Assembly (NCBI GenBank): GCA_905234735.1
Contig: CAJOJA010000024.1
Coordinates: forward strand, 1 to 34,113
Origin: an uncultured Bacteroidaceae bacterium
GTDB lineage: Bacteria; Bacteroidota; Bacteroidia; Bacteroidales; Bacteroidaceae
DNA length: 34,113 nucleotides
Direction: 5' to 3'
Shown: piece by piece, positions 5,686 to 14,689 of the stretch
How the letters are laid out: every line of letters starts with the position of its first letter
How positions within the stretch are numbered: position 1 is the first letter of the stretch
The notes under the pieces: model-generated
Seen by the model: the letters and a program-made list of their open reading frames with translations, nothing else
Databases searched by the model: none
Told to the model about the DNA's origin: nothing
Made by a program: the position numbers and the translations under genes

Positions 5686-6879
5686 ATGAAAATCAATGTA
5701 ACGAGAAACCAAACGTCGGCAACCCTCCATTTGGTGGGGCGTCTGGACACGGCCGTCTCACAGCAGGCAATGGCCGAAATCGAGAGTCAGTTGGCCGCTG
5801 CAGGGCCAGTGGAACAATTGATATGCGACGCCAGCGAACTGACCTACATCAGCAGTTCGGGTCTGCGCATCCTGCTTTCCCTGCGCAAGCGCTGTGCCCA
5901 CTTCCACTTGACGGAGGTAGGCCCAGACGTATACCAGGTGCTGGAGATGACGGGATTCACGAAGATGATGACCGTGGAGCGTGCTCTGCGATGTATGTCG
6001 GTGGACGGCTGTGAGGAGATAGGTCGCGGCGGCGTGGGCATTGTCTATCGCATCAACGACGACACCATCATTAAGGTCTTTCGCGAGGGTTCGGACATTG
6101 AGGAGGTACGGCGCGAGATAACGATGGCCAAGGAGGCCTTCGTGCTGGGTATGCCTACCGCCATATCGTTCGACGTGGTTCGTGTGGGCAACCAGTACGG
6201 TCTGGTCTACGAACTGCTCAGGGCCGAGACGCTGACCACATGCATTTCCCGTCAGCCCGACCGTATCGACGAGTATGCCCGGCTGTATGCAGGGCTGTTC
6301 CGTCAGTTGCACAGCATACGGGTTCCGAAGCCGAGCCTTATCCGCAGCGTAATGCAGAACGAGGAGAAGGCCATTCGCCATATTGGCCGCTACTTCGATG
6401 CGGCATCTGTGGACCTGTTGCTGCGCATCGCTTCTGCTGTTCCGCCATCCGACCGCTTGCTGCATTGCGACCTGCAGACCAAGAACGCCATGATGCAGGA
6501 CGGTGAACTGATGCTCATCGACATGGGTGAGGTGGGCTACGGACATCCCATGATTGACCTCGGGCACGCCCATTCGGCCATGATAGCTTTGATAGGCGAC
6601 TACGAAAAGATAATAGGTATACCGCGTGAGACGGGTAGAGACTTGTGGCAGCGCACTATGCGTTACTACTTCGAGGGGCTTTCGGAGGCCGACTTTGCCC
6701 ACCGCATGGAACAAATAGAGACGATAGGCGTGGTACGCAACTTCTCGTGGCTCTCGCTTTCCGACTCATTCCCCGATGCCGTCGTGCGTGAGTGTCAGGA
6801 GGCTTTCGCCGAGCGTGTCCTGAAGCATAAGGACCGACTGCTTGACGTGAGCCGTACGTTCTCGGATTGGACACTTTGA
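5686..6879 (+). CDS. STAS domain fused to a protein-kinase/APH-like kinase domain
   Basis: The protein has 397 residues. Residues 1-105 are a STAS domain (anti-sigma-factor antagonist type): hydrophobic strands, then CDASELTYISSSGLRIL with the phosphorylatable serines at 56-58. Residues about 107-395 are a kinase-like fold: a glycine loop in EEIGRGGVGIVYRI, the ATP-binding lysine in TIIKVF, the catalytic loop HCDLQTKNAMM (near 259; HxDxxxxN) and the metal-binding Asp in LIDMGEVGYG. This is closer to aminoglycoside-phosphotransferase/fructosamine-kinase types than to Hanks kinases. It could bind the HATPase domain of the next gene in a partner switch, with the kinase half as output or second input. 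The actual substrate is unknown. It lies 41 bp ahead of the PP2C gene. Confidence 0.85.
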   Translation: MKINVTRNQTSATLHLVGRLDTAVSQQAMAEIESQLAAAGPVEQLICDASELTYISSSGLRILLSLRKRCAHFHLTEVGPDVYQVLEMTGFTKMMTVERALRCMSVDGCEEIGRGGVGIVYRINDDTIIKVFREGSDIEEVRREITMAKEAFVLGMPTAISFDVVRVGNQYGLVYELLRAETLTTCISRQPDRIDEYARLYAGLFRQLHSIRVPKPSLIRSVMQNEEKAIRHIGRYFDAASVDLLLRIASAVPPSDRLLHCDLQTKNAMMQDGELMLIDMGEVGYGHPMIDLGHAHSAMIALIGDYEKIIGIPRETGRDLWQRTMRYYFEGLSEADFAHRMEQIETIGVVRNFSWLSLSDSFPDAVVRECQEAFAERVLKHKDRLLDVSRTFSDWTL

Positions 6880-6920
6880 AGATGTAAAATGAAGATGTCA
6901 AATATAAAAATGCAGAAAGG

Positions 6921-9116
6921 ATGAATCGGAAGTGGTGGCATAGGGTGAAGAAGAGTTGGGCGAGCCTCTCCATTCTCATTACAGCGGCAGTGCTCATCGA
7001 GACGACGGCTGTCGTGCAGTATGTCTTCTCGTCAAGAGCTATACGCAAAGAGGCGCAGTATCGTGCCGAAAACGAACTGAGGTCGACCAGCCTGCGCATC
7101 CGCAACATAACGACAGCCGTGGAGGTGGCTGCGGAGAATATGGTGTGGGCCGTCGAGCACAACCTTTCCCAACCCGATTCTATATATAATGTAGGGCGCA
7201 GGCTCGTGGAGCAGAACCCCAATATCGTAGGGTGTGGCATAGGCTTCATCCCCGACTATTATCCGGAGAAAGGGCGTTGGTTTGAACCTTATGTCGTGCA
7301 GCGCGACGATGGTAGTATCGAGGCGTTGCAGATTGGCTCGGAATCGCATAACTACTTGAATTCAAGCTGGTTCAAGACCGCTCTGGAGGACGATGGAGGC
7401 AGCTGGACGGAACCCTACTTCGACGACGCTGGTGCACGGATGATGCTCTTCACCTACGTCACGCCCATACATGATGCCAAAGGACGGGTCGTTGCCGTAC
7501 TCGGCGCCGACGTGTCGCTCGAATGGTTGAGCTCAGCCATCAATGCCCATCCCATTTATCCCTCCAGCTACAACCTGATGCTTTCGCGCGAGGGTAAGAT
7601 ATTGGCTTGTCCCGTGGACAGTGTGGTCATGCGTAATAACATCTATGCTGCTGCATCGCGTATGGGCGACACCACCATCAGCAGCATCGGTCGACAGATG
7701 CTGTCCGGACAGAGCGGAAAGGCCATGGTGGAGGATAAAAACGGGGCCAAGAAGCGAGTGTTCTACGCTCCCATTGAGGGCGATGCAGGATGGTCGATGG
7801 CAGTGGTTTGTGATGACGAAGAAATATATCATAGCCTGCGTTCGGTCGGACTCGCGCTATTCCTGTTGATGATTGGCGGTATGGCCTTGATGGCGTATCT
7901 CATGTATCGAACCATCCGTGGGTTTAATCGTCTGCAGGAGGTGAATGCTGAAAAGGAACGTATGGGCAGCGAACTCCGTATTGCCAATGCCATACAGATG
8001 GGGATGTTGCCCAAGACGTTTCCGCCGTTCCCCGACCGCGACGACGTGGAGGTATATGGTATGCTGCTGCCGGCCAAGGAGGTTGGTGGTGACCTTTACG
8101 ACTTCTTCATCCGCGACGAGAAACTCTTCTTCTGCGTGGGCGACGTGTCGGGCAAGGGCGTACCGGCCTCGTTGGTGATGGCCGTCACGCGATGCCTGTT
8201 CCGCAGCGTGTCGGTACGTGAGGCTATGCCTAATCGAATCATGGAATCCATCAATGCTGCCATGTCTGAGATGAATGAAAACAACATGTTCGTAACACTC
8301 TTTGTCGGCGTGCTTGACCTGCCTACGGGGCGGCTCCATTATTGCAATGCCGGACACTGTGCTCCCCTGTTGGTGGGTTGCGGTGTAGGCACCCTTCCCA
8401 TCGTGTCAAACATACCCGTCGCTCTGATGAGTGACTGGCAGTACACGGCGCAGGAGTCCTACATTTCTCCACAGACCAAGATATTCCTCTACAGCGATGG
8501 TCTGACGGAGGCCGAGAATGCTCTGCACGAGCAGTTTGGCGAGGAACGTATGCTCAAGGTGGCCCGCGAGGCTTTGGCCGAAGAATCCTCCGCTATCATC
8601 CAACGGATGGTCGTTGCCGTGCAGCAGTTTGTGAACGGAGCCGAGCAAAGCGACGACCTGACGATGATGGTGGTGCATTACACCAAGCAGCAACAAAAGG
8701 AACGGCTTTCGTGCAGCATCACACTGCCCAACGACATTCAGACGATACCTCGCCTGTCGGCCTTCGTGGAGCGAACGTGCGAGGATCTGGAGCTGGATGT
8801 TTCCACGACGATGAATCTGAACCTGGCTGTCGAGGAGGCCGTTGTCAATGTCATGAACTATGCCTACCCCAAGGGCATGCCGGGCAATGTCAACATCGAG
8901 GCAAAAGCCAACGACGTGCGCTTGAAGTTCATCATCACCGACAGCGGCATCCCCTTCGATCCTACTGCCGTCAAGGATGTCGACACGAAGCTCTCGGCCG
9001 AGGAGCGTCCCATTGGCGGGCTGGGAATCTATATGGTTCGCCAACTCGTGGATTCCATCAACTACGAATATGTCGACGGCCACAATGTGTTGACACTTCG
9101 CAAGAAACTCACGTAA
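6921..9116 (+). CDS. Membrane sensor / SpoIIE-type PP2C phosphatase / RsbW-type HATPase fusion
   Basis: The protein has 731 residues. A membrane segment at about 15-37 and another at 307-330 flank an extracytoplasmic Cache-like sensor (GIGFIPDYYP, GSWTEPYFD, VTPIHDAKGRVVAVLGADVSLEWL). Residues about 343-590 are a SpoIIE/RsbU phosphatase with metal ligands in GGDLYDFF (near 388), VGDVSGKGVPASL (405), YCNAGHCAPLL, LYSDGLTEAE (523) and DDLTMMV (577). Residues about 597-731 are a GHKL kinase domain with the N box LNLAVEEAVVNVMNYAYP (near 632-649), TDSGIPFDP and GGLGIYMVRQLVD. The enzyme that phosphorylates a STAS protein and the one that removes that phosphate are thus in one chain under a sensor. 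The upstream STAS-kinase is the obvious partner. The start at 6921 has an AAAGG ribosome-binding site. Confidence 0.93.
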   Translation: MNRKWWHRVKKSWASLSILITAAVLIETTAVVQYVFSSRAIRKEAQYRAENELRSTSLRIRNITTAVEVAAENMVWAVEHNLSQPDSIYNVGRRLVEQNPNIVGCGIGFIPDYYPEKGRWFEPYVVQRDDGSIEALQIGSESHNYLNSSWFKTALEDDGGSWTEPYFDDAGARMMLFTYVTPIHDAKGRVVAVLGADVSLEWLSSAINAHPIYPSSYNLMLSREGKILACPVDSVVMRNNIYAAASRMGDTTISSIGRQMLSGQSGKAMVEDKNGAKKRVFYAPIEGDAGWSMAVVCDDEEIYHSLRSVGLALFLLMIGGMALMAYLMYRTIRGFNRLQEVNAEKERMGSELRIANAIQMGMLPKTFPPFPDRDDVEVYGMLLPAKEVGGDLYDFFIRDEKLFFCVGDVSGKGVPASLVMAVTRCLFRSVSVREAMPNRIMESINAAMSEMNENNMFVTLFVGVLDLPTGRLHYCNAGHCAPLLVGCGVGTLPIVSNIPVALMSDWQYTAQESYISPQTKIFLYSDGLTEAENALHEQFGEERMLKVAREALAEESSAIIQRMVVAVQQFVNGAEQSDDLTMMVVHYTKQQQKERLSCSITLPNDIQTIPRLSAFVERTCEDLELDVSTTMNLNLAVEEAVVNVMNYAYPKGMPGNVNIEAKANDVRLKFIITDSGIPFDPTAVKDVDTKLSAEERPIGGLGIYMVRQLVDSINYEYVDGHNVLTLRKKLT

Positions 9117-9157
9117 GAATTTAATCTTGTATTTGCACAGCATATAGACGAAAGACT

Positions 9158-9982
9158 ATGAAGAAGACGGCAGATTACATACAAAAGATAGAGATAGACT
9201 CACTGTGGAGTGGAAGACGCCATATCGTGTGGCAGTTGAGGCCGGACGTGAACATACTGAGCGGCGTAAACGGAGTGGGGAAGTCTACCATTCTGAATCG
9301 TGTGGTGAAGCAGCTGCTGGAGTATCGCGACCTGGAACGGCAACTGGACGGAGTGACGATTACGTATAGTCCCGAGGATGCCGATACGGTGAAGTTCGAT
9401 GTCATCCGCTCGTTCGACCGTGCTGTCATATCGAGCGAGTTGCTGTCGAAGATGAGCGACATAAAGTTACAGACGGAGCTAGACCTACAGCTTTATATGC
9501 TGCAGCGACGCTATCTGGACTACCAGGTGAACCTCTCGAACCGTATGATTGCCCTGTTGACCTCAGGCGATGCCGATGCCCAGCAGAAGGCGCAGGACAT
9601 GGTGGCTGAGAAGTCGCACTTCCAGGACCTGGTGGATGAGCTGTTTCGCGACACGGGCAAGACCATCCGTCGCGACTCGAATGAAATCCGCTTCTTGCAG
9701 TACGAGGAAACCATTGAGCCCTACCAACTCTCGTCGGGCGAGAAACAGATGCTCATTATCCTACTGACCGTGTTGGTGCAGAATCAGGAACCCTACGTCC
9801 TGTTTATGGACGAGCCGGAAGTGAGTCTGCACTTCGAGTGGCAGAAGCGTCTCATCACCCTCGTGCGCGAACTGAATCCCAACGTTCAGGTTATCCTGAC
9901 CACGCATAGTCCTGCAGTCGTGATGGATGGCTGGCAGGACTGCGTCACGGATGTGGAGGATATAATATTGAAGGGGAGTTAA
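9158..9982 (+). CDS. Compact ABC/AAA-type ATPase (SMC/OLD-like)
   Basis: The protein has 274 residues. It carries Walker A GVNGVGKST (36-44), a central helical, coiled-coil-prone stretch (about 100-170), the ABC signature LSSGEKQ (near 191), Walker B VLFMDEPE (near 215) and the switch histidine in TTHSPAVV. There are no membrane parts, so it is a soluble ATPase of the AAA_15/AAA_21 class seen in OLD nucleases, Gabija, PARIS and RecF/Rad50-like proteins. The stop codon is directly followed by the start of the DUF4435 gene, which points to a two-protein complex. AriA of PARIS is clearly longer; this one lacks room for a large insertion, so it is either a minimal relative or a housekeeping pair. 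Another transcript-independent function cannot be excluded. Confidence 0.88.
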   Translation: MKKTADYIQKIEIDSLWSGRRHIVWQLRPDVNILSGVNGVGKSTILNRVVKQLLEYRDLERQLDGVTITYSPEDADTVKFDVIRSFDRAVISSELLSKMSDIKLQTELDLQLYMLQRRYLDYQVNLSNRMIALLTSGDADAQQKAQDMVAEKSHFQDLVDELFRDTGKTIRRDSNEIRFLQYEETIEPYQLSSGEKQMLIILLTVLVQNQEPYVLFMDEPEVSLHFEWQKRLITLVRELNPNVQVILTTHSPAVVMDGWQDCVTDVEDIILKGS

Positions 9983-11017
9983 ATGAGTCGTCTGACGGAT
10001 CACATATCATCGCAGTATATCGAGGCTGCCAATCGGTTGCGTCCCAATAGGGCACGGCGCAGGGTGGTGGCCTATGTGGAGAGCTACGACGATGTGCAGT
10101 TCTGGCGATCGGTGCTCGATGAGTTTGAGTCGGACGACTTGTATTTCGAGGTGATGTTGCCCTCGCGCACCAATCTGGGTAAGGGCAAGAAGTACGTGCT
10201 GAAGAATATCAGCGGGGAAGGAAAAGAAGGAAGAACGGGCACCTTGGGTTCCTGCCTTATTGCCTGTGTAGATGCCGATTACGACTACATGATGCAGGGA
10301 GCGACTCCCATCTCGCGCGAAATCATAGAGAATCCGTACGTGTTCCATACATACGTCTATGCCATTGAGAACTATCAGTGCTTTGCAAGGGGACTGCACG
10401 AGGTGTGCGTGATGTCAACCTTGAACGACCGGCAACTGGTGGATTTGGAAGCCTTCATGGCAGAATATAGCCGTATCATCTGGCCGTTGTTCGTCTGGAA
10501 TGTGTGGGTCTATCGCTACGACTGCTACTCACGTTTCACGCTGATGGACTTTGGGGGAGTGGTGTCGATTCGCGATGTTAACCCCTTCCATCCCGAACGT
10601 TCGTTAGAGCAGTTGAGGCATTTTGTCAACCGCAAGATGAACTGGATGCAGCAGCACTATCCCGAGGGAAAGAAAACCTACAAGCCGTTGTGCGATCAGT
10701 TGCTTGCCTTGGGGATTACCCCCGAGACGACCTATCTATATATGCAAGGTCACACGTTGATGGACGGTGTTATCATTCCTCTGTTGACACCCATCTGTGT
10801 GCAGTTGCGCAAAGAGCGTGAGGCCGAAATCCGCAGAAATGCCGTGCATGCGCAGCAGCGACAAAACGAGCTTTCCTGCTATCAGCGTCGTTTGGGAGCC
10901 ATCGACCAGATGCTGCGCAAGAGTGTAAAGTTCCTCACAAGCGAGCCCTACAAACGCCTGCGGAAGGACTTACAGACCTTCGTCGACGGGCTGACAAAGA
11001 CAAATGAATCAATATGA
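9983..11017 (+). CDS. DUF4435 (Toprim-like) protein, partner of the ATPase
   Basis: The protein has 344 residues. Toprim-type residues are visible: Glu33 in VVAYVESYDDVQFW and the acidic cluster in LIACVDADYDYM (Asp97, Asp99, Asp101), then the ENYQC segment (Glu129, Asn130) characteristic of DUF4435. The C-terminal part (about 270-344) is a basic helical tail. DUF4435 proteins occur beside ABC-type ATPases; in the PARIS defence system the DUF4435 protein AriB is the nuclease effector released by the ATPase AriA. The ATG abuts the upstream TAA (no gap), and the stop overlaps the next gene by 4 bp. Metal-dependent nucleic-acid cleavage is an inference from the fold. Confidence 0.85.
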   Translation: MSRLTDHISSQYIEAANRLRPNRARRRVVAYVESYDDVQFWRSVLDEFESDDLYFEVMLPSRTNLGKGKKYVLKNISGEGKEGRTGTLGSCLIACVDADYDYMMQGATPISREIIENPYVFHTYVYAIENYQCFARGLHEVCVMSTLNDRQLVDLEAFMAEYSRIIWPLFVWNVWVYRYDCYSRFTLMDFGGVVSIRDVNPFHPERSLEQLRHFVNRKMNWMQQHYPEGKKTYKPLCDQLLALGITPETTYLYMQGHTLMDGVIIPLLTPICVQLRKEREAEIRRNAVHAQQRQNELSCYQRRLGAIDQMLRKSVKFLTSEPYKRLRKDLQTFVDGLTKTNESI

Positions 11018-13284
11018 AAAAGTGCTTTTTATTGCTGCTTGGCTGCATGATGAGCCTGGTGCTGGCAGCACAGGAGCTGACCATTGGCAGTTACAACATT
11101 CGTTATCGTAATCGCAACGATAGTGTAAGCGGAAATGGATGGGTACGTCGGTGTCCGTCTATCTGTAAGCAAATCAGGTGGGAACGCCCTGATGTCTTCG
11201 GCGCACAGGAGGTGCTCTATCCACAGCTTCTTGACTTGGAGAAGGGGCTGGGCTGCTATCGTTGGATTGGCGTAGGCCGTGACGATGGGAGGCAGAAAGG
11301 CGAGTATGCCGCCATCTTCTACAACCCCGAGCGTGTGGAGCTGATGGAGGAGGGCCACTTCTGGCTCAATGAAACTCCCGACCGTCCGGCGCTGGGCTGG
11401 GATGCTGCCTGTGTGCGCATTTGCACGTGGGGGCACTTCCGTGATCTTCAAACCAAGAAGGATTTCTATTTCCTGAATCTCCACATGGACCATGTTGGGC
11501 GGAAGGCACGGAGCGAGTCGGCCCGGCTGGTGATGGAGCGTATAACTCAGATGACCGACGGTGGACGGAAACTTGCAGTCCTGACGGGTGACTTCAACGT
11601 TTCGCAGAAGGACGAGCTGTACAAGCTCTTTGCAGATTCGGGGGTACTAAAGGACTGCTATGTGGCTGCAGCGATGTGCTGGGCCGAGAACGGAACCTAT
11701 AACAGTTTCGACGGCCTCCGCTTCACCGACGAGCGTATTGACCACATATTCGTGACACCCAATACCCAGGTTGATGCCTATGCGGTACGTACTGATGGAC
11801 GATGGCAGAGCAACAAGGATGGCAAGATGGAACGGCGCAACCTATCGGATCATTATCCCATCTTTGCCCGTGTGAGGTTTTCCTCGGCCACCCCTGTCAG
11901 GGCGGATATTCCAGAGACGAAGCAGGATGTGCTGACGGTGAATAACCGTCCGAAGGAGGCGGAGCGCCTGTTCCGTAGTGAGGCCGTCGAGAAAAAAATA
12001 CGCGAGGTGACCAGGCAACTGACCAATCTTCGACTGGCGTGGATGTTTGTCAATTGTTATCCCAATACCATAGATACCACGGTTCATTACGATGAGAAGG
12101 ATGCCGATGGTCTGCCCGATACCTTCGTCTATACGGGCGATATCCATGCCATGTGGCTCCGTGATTCGGGTGCCCAGGTGTTTCCCTACGTTCGTTTGGC
12201 ACCGAAGGACAAACATCTGCAGCGCATGTTGGCAGGTGTGATATTGCGCCAGCTGAAGTGTATCAACATCGACCCCTATGCCAATGCCTTCAACAAGGAA
12301 CCTAACCCCGACGGTGACTGGATGAAGGATATGACAAAGATGATACCCGAACTGCACGAACGCAAGTGGGAGATAGATTCCCTCTGCTACGTCCTGCGTC
12401 TTGCCTACGAATACTGGAGGGTTACGGGCGATGCGAGCGTTTTTGGTGACTCATGGCTGCAGGCGGTGCAGCACATACTCACCACCTTCCGCGACCAGCA
12501 ACGTCGCGACGGACGTGGTAGTTACAAGTTCCAACGCCGCACCGAACGTCAGCTCGATACCATGAACAATGATGGATGGGGAGCTCCCGTTAAACCCGTC
12601 GGACTCATTGCATCGGCCTTCCGGCCCTCTGACGATGCTACTACGCTGCTATTCCTTGTACCCTCGAATTTTATGGCTGTCACTCAGTTGCGTCATGCGT
12701 CAGAGATTCTGATGAAGGTGAACAAGCGTGCCGACCTGGCAGAACAGTGCAAAGTCTTGGCAAACGAGGTCAGTGAAGCCCTGCAGAAGTATGCCATCTA
12801 CCAACATCCCAAGTATGGTCCGATCTATGCCTACGAGGTTGATGGTTTCGGCAACCAGCTGCTTATGGACGATGCCAATGTTCCCTCCCTACTGGCTATG
12901 GCTTACTTAGGCGATGTGCCCATCAACGACCCCATCTATCAGAACACGCGCCGCTTTGTCTGGAGTGAGGACAATCCCTACTTTTTCCGTGGTAAGGCAG
13001 GAGAGGGTATCGGTGGCCCCCATATTGGCTATGATATGCCCTGGCCCATGAGCATCATGATGCGTGCCTTCACCAGTCAAGACGATGCTGAAATCAAGCA
13101 GTGCGTGGAGATGCTGATGCAGACGGATGCAGGTACGGGTTTCATGCATGAGTCGTTTCACAAAGACGATGCCACGCGTTTCACCCGCAAATGGTTTGCT
13201 TGGCAGAACACACTCTTCGGCGAACTCATTGTCAAACTTATCGATGACGGTAAGCTGGAGTTGCTGAATAGTATTAGTCTATAA
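11014..13284 (+). CDS. Secreted fusion: EEP phosphatase/nuclease domain + GH125 exo-alpha-mannosidase
   Basis: The protein has 756 residues. A signal peptide (MKKCFLLLLGCMMSLVLA, cut near Ala19-Gln20) points to export. Residues about 21-295 are an endonuclease/exonuclease/phosphatase fold: GSYNIRY, FGAQEV (62), NLHMDHVGRKAR, LTGDFNVSQKDE (191) and LSDHYPIFARV (278) supply the Asn, Glu, His, Asp-Asn and Asp-His ligands. Residues about 305-756 are GH125 (exo-alpha-1,6-mannosidase): TGDIHAMWLRDSGAQV (374-389), MDDANVPSLLAMAY, GGPHIGYDMPWPMSIMMRA, HESFHKDD and FAWQNTLFGELI. Both active sites look complete. A dual enzyme removing a phosphate or phosphodiester and then mannose from mannan-type glycans is plausible but inferred. 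Its start overlaps the DUF4435 stop, which ties an exported enzyme to a cytoplasmic pair in one transcript. Confidence 0.92.
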   Translation: MKKCFLLLLGCMMSLVLAAQELTIGSYNIRYRNRNDSVSGNGWVRRCPSICKQIRWERPDVFGAQEVLYPQLLDLEKGLGCYRWIGVGRDDGRQKGEYAAIFYNPERVELMEEGHFWLNETPDRPALGWDAACVRICTWGHFRDLQTKKDFYFLNLHMDHVGRKARSESARLVMERITQMTDGGRKLAVLTGDFNVSQKDELYKLFADSGVLKDCYVAAAMCWAENGTYNSFDGLRFTDERIDHIFVTPNTQVDAYAVRTDGRWQSNKDGKMERRNLSDHYPIFARVRFSSATPVRADIPETKQDVLTVNNRPKEAERLFRSEAVEKKIREVTRQLTNLRLAWMFVNCYPNTIDTTVHYDEKDADGLPDTFVYTGDIHAMWLRDSGAQVFPYVRLAPKDKHLQRMLAGVILRQLKCINIDPYANAFNKEPNPDGDWMKDMTKMIPELHERKWEIDSLCYVLRLAYEYWRVTGDASVFGDSWLQAVQHILTTFRDQQRRDGRGSYKFQRRTERQLDTMNNDGWGAPVKPVGLIASAFRPSDDATTLLFLVPSNFMAVTQLRHASEILMKVNKRADLAEQCKVLANEVSEALQKYAIYQHPKYGPIYAYEVDGFGNQLLMDDANVPSLLAMAYLGDVPINDPIYQNTRRFVWSEDNPYFFRGKAGEGIGGPHIGYDMPWPMSIMMRAFTSQDDAEIKQCVEMLMQTDAGTGFMHESFHKDDATRFTRKWFAWQNTLFGELIVKLIDDGKLELLNSISL

Positions 13285-13302
13285 GGGGAGTTAAAGGGGA
13301 GT

Positions 13303-14688
13303 TTAATTAAACATCCTTGAAACAAAGTTGCCTTCAGGTTTCCGGAAGAAGCGGTCCATCTTCTTGATTAGCCCGTCGATAGCAAATACAACGACGCTGT
13401 CGCCGGGCTGTATGGTGGTGTTACCGTTGATGGGCATACCCAAACGGTCGCGGATGAGTCCGCCCAGTGCCACACCATGCGGCAGGTTCTGTTTGCGTAT
13501 GGGATACTGTGTGATGAGCGAGCCCTCCTGGGCCACGAATTCTGCAACATCGGCATTGGCGATAGTCAGACTCTTCATGGTCGTTACGTCTGCGTTCAGC
13601 ATCATTTGATAGATGTGACTGGCGGCAATCACTTTCTTATTGATGATGGTGCCGATGTCCAGTTTTTCGGCCATGTTCACATAGTCCATGTTTTCCACCA
13701 GGGCTACGGTCTTTCTTACGCCCAGCCGTTTAGCGGCTAGGCAAGCTAGGATGTTGGTTTCCGTTTCGGGGGTCAGCGCTGCAAAGGCCTGACACTTGCG
13801 TATGCCTTCGTCGACCAGTGTCCCGGTGTCGCGACCGTCGCCGTGAATGACCACGATGTCATCGTTTTCCAGCAGTTCGTTGAGCTGCAAACAGCGTTCC
13901 TCGTTCTGTTCCACGATGCGCATCGAAATCCAGTCCGGTTTGCGGTGGGCCATATTCACGGATATGCGTCCGCCTCCCATCACCATCACGTTCTTCACGT
14001 CGGGATATTTCTCCTTGCCCACCAGCTCGCGGATGAGGGTCGCATATTTGCGTGTTGTTACAAAGTAGGCGATATCGCCCAGCTTCAGCATATCATTACC
14101 ACCTGGGATGATGGTGGCATCCTCTCGCTTGATAGTTACGATGTGGTAAGGTGCGTCGGGGGGACAGAGTTCGCGCAGGGGGATGTCCAGTATCTGTGCC
14201 GACTCCCTCAGTTTTATGCCCATCATAATCAGGGAGCCCTCATGAAATTCCCAGTATTGTCGAACCCATGAGTGCCGCAGACCCTCTAGTATCTCCTGTG
14301 AGGCAAGCATTTCGGGGTAGATGAGGCTGTCGATGCCCATGTTTCGGAAGATGTCCTGATATTGCGGCTGCACGTATTCTGGATTGTCTACGCGAGCTAC
14401 AGTCTTTTTGGCCCCCAGTGTGTGAGCCAGCATACAACACGTCAGGTTGCGGCTCTCGTCGGGCGTGACAGCAATGAACAGGTGGGCGTGTTGAACACCG
14501 GCTTCCTTCAGGGCTGCAATGCTTGTTGGGGCCAGGTTTATGGTCATCAGGTCATAGTTGCCAGATTCGGTCAGCATGTCAGTCTTTTCCTGACTTTGGT
14601 CGATGACCACGATGTCGTGGTCGTCTTTCGACAACAACCGGGCTAAATGTGTACCAACGGCTCCAGCACCTGCGATAATTATCTTCAT
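13303..14688 (-). CDS. trkA: Trk potassium-uptake regulatory protein TrkA
   Basis: The protein has 461 residues, full length for the duplicated TrkA. Two NAD-binding RCK units are seen: KIIIAGAGAVGTHLARLL at the N-terminus and NVMVMGGGRISVNMA near residue 233. Each is followed by a D/E at the end of strand 2 (VVIDQS; RIVEQN) and by a TrkA-C domain (GIKLRESAQILDIPLREL; SLTIANADVAEFVAQEGS). It gates the membrane K+ channel-transporter TrkH in response to nucleotides. It follows dxs with a 1-bp gap, so it is co-transcribed. No trkH follows, although dxs-trkA-trkH is a common order in this group; downstream is the convergent GH125 gene, 18 bp away. Confidence 0.95.
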   Translation of the reverse strand: MKIIIAGAGAVGTHLARLLSKDDHDIVVIDQSQEKTDMLTESGNYDLMTINLAPTSIAALKEAGVQHAHLFIAVTPDESRNLTCCMLAHTLGAKKTVARVDNPEYVQPQYQDIFRNMGIDSLIYPEMLASQEILEGLRHSWVRQYWEFHEGSLIMMGIKLRESAQILDIPLRELCPPDAPYHIVTIKREDATIIPGGNDMLKLGDIAYFVTTRKYATLIRELVGKEKYPDVKNVMVMGGGRISVNMAHRKPDWISMRIVEQNEERCLQLNELLENDDIVVIHGDGRDTGTLVDEGIRKCQAFAALTPETETNILACLAAKRLGVRKTVALVENMDYVNMAEKLDIGTIINKKVIAASHIYQMMLNADVTTMKSLTIANADVAEFVAQEGSLITQYPIRKQNLPHGVALGGLIRDRLGMPINGNTTIQPGDSVVVFAIDGLIKKMDRFFRKPEGNFVSRMFN

Positions 14689-14689
14689 C

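Noticed and set aside
9158..11017. Calling the ATPase-DUF4435 pair a proven PARIS system
   Set aside because: The ATPase is far shorter than AriA and no island features are visible; only the domain pairing is shared, so it is reported as PARIS-like.
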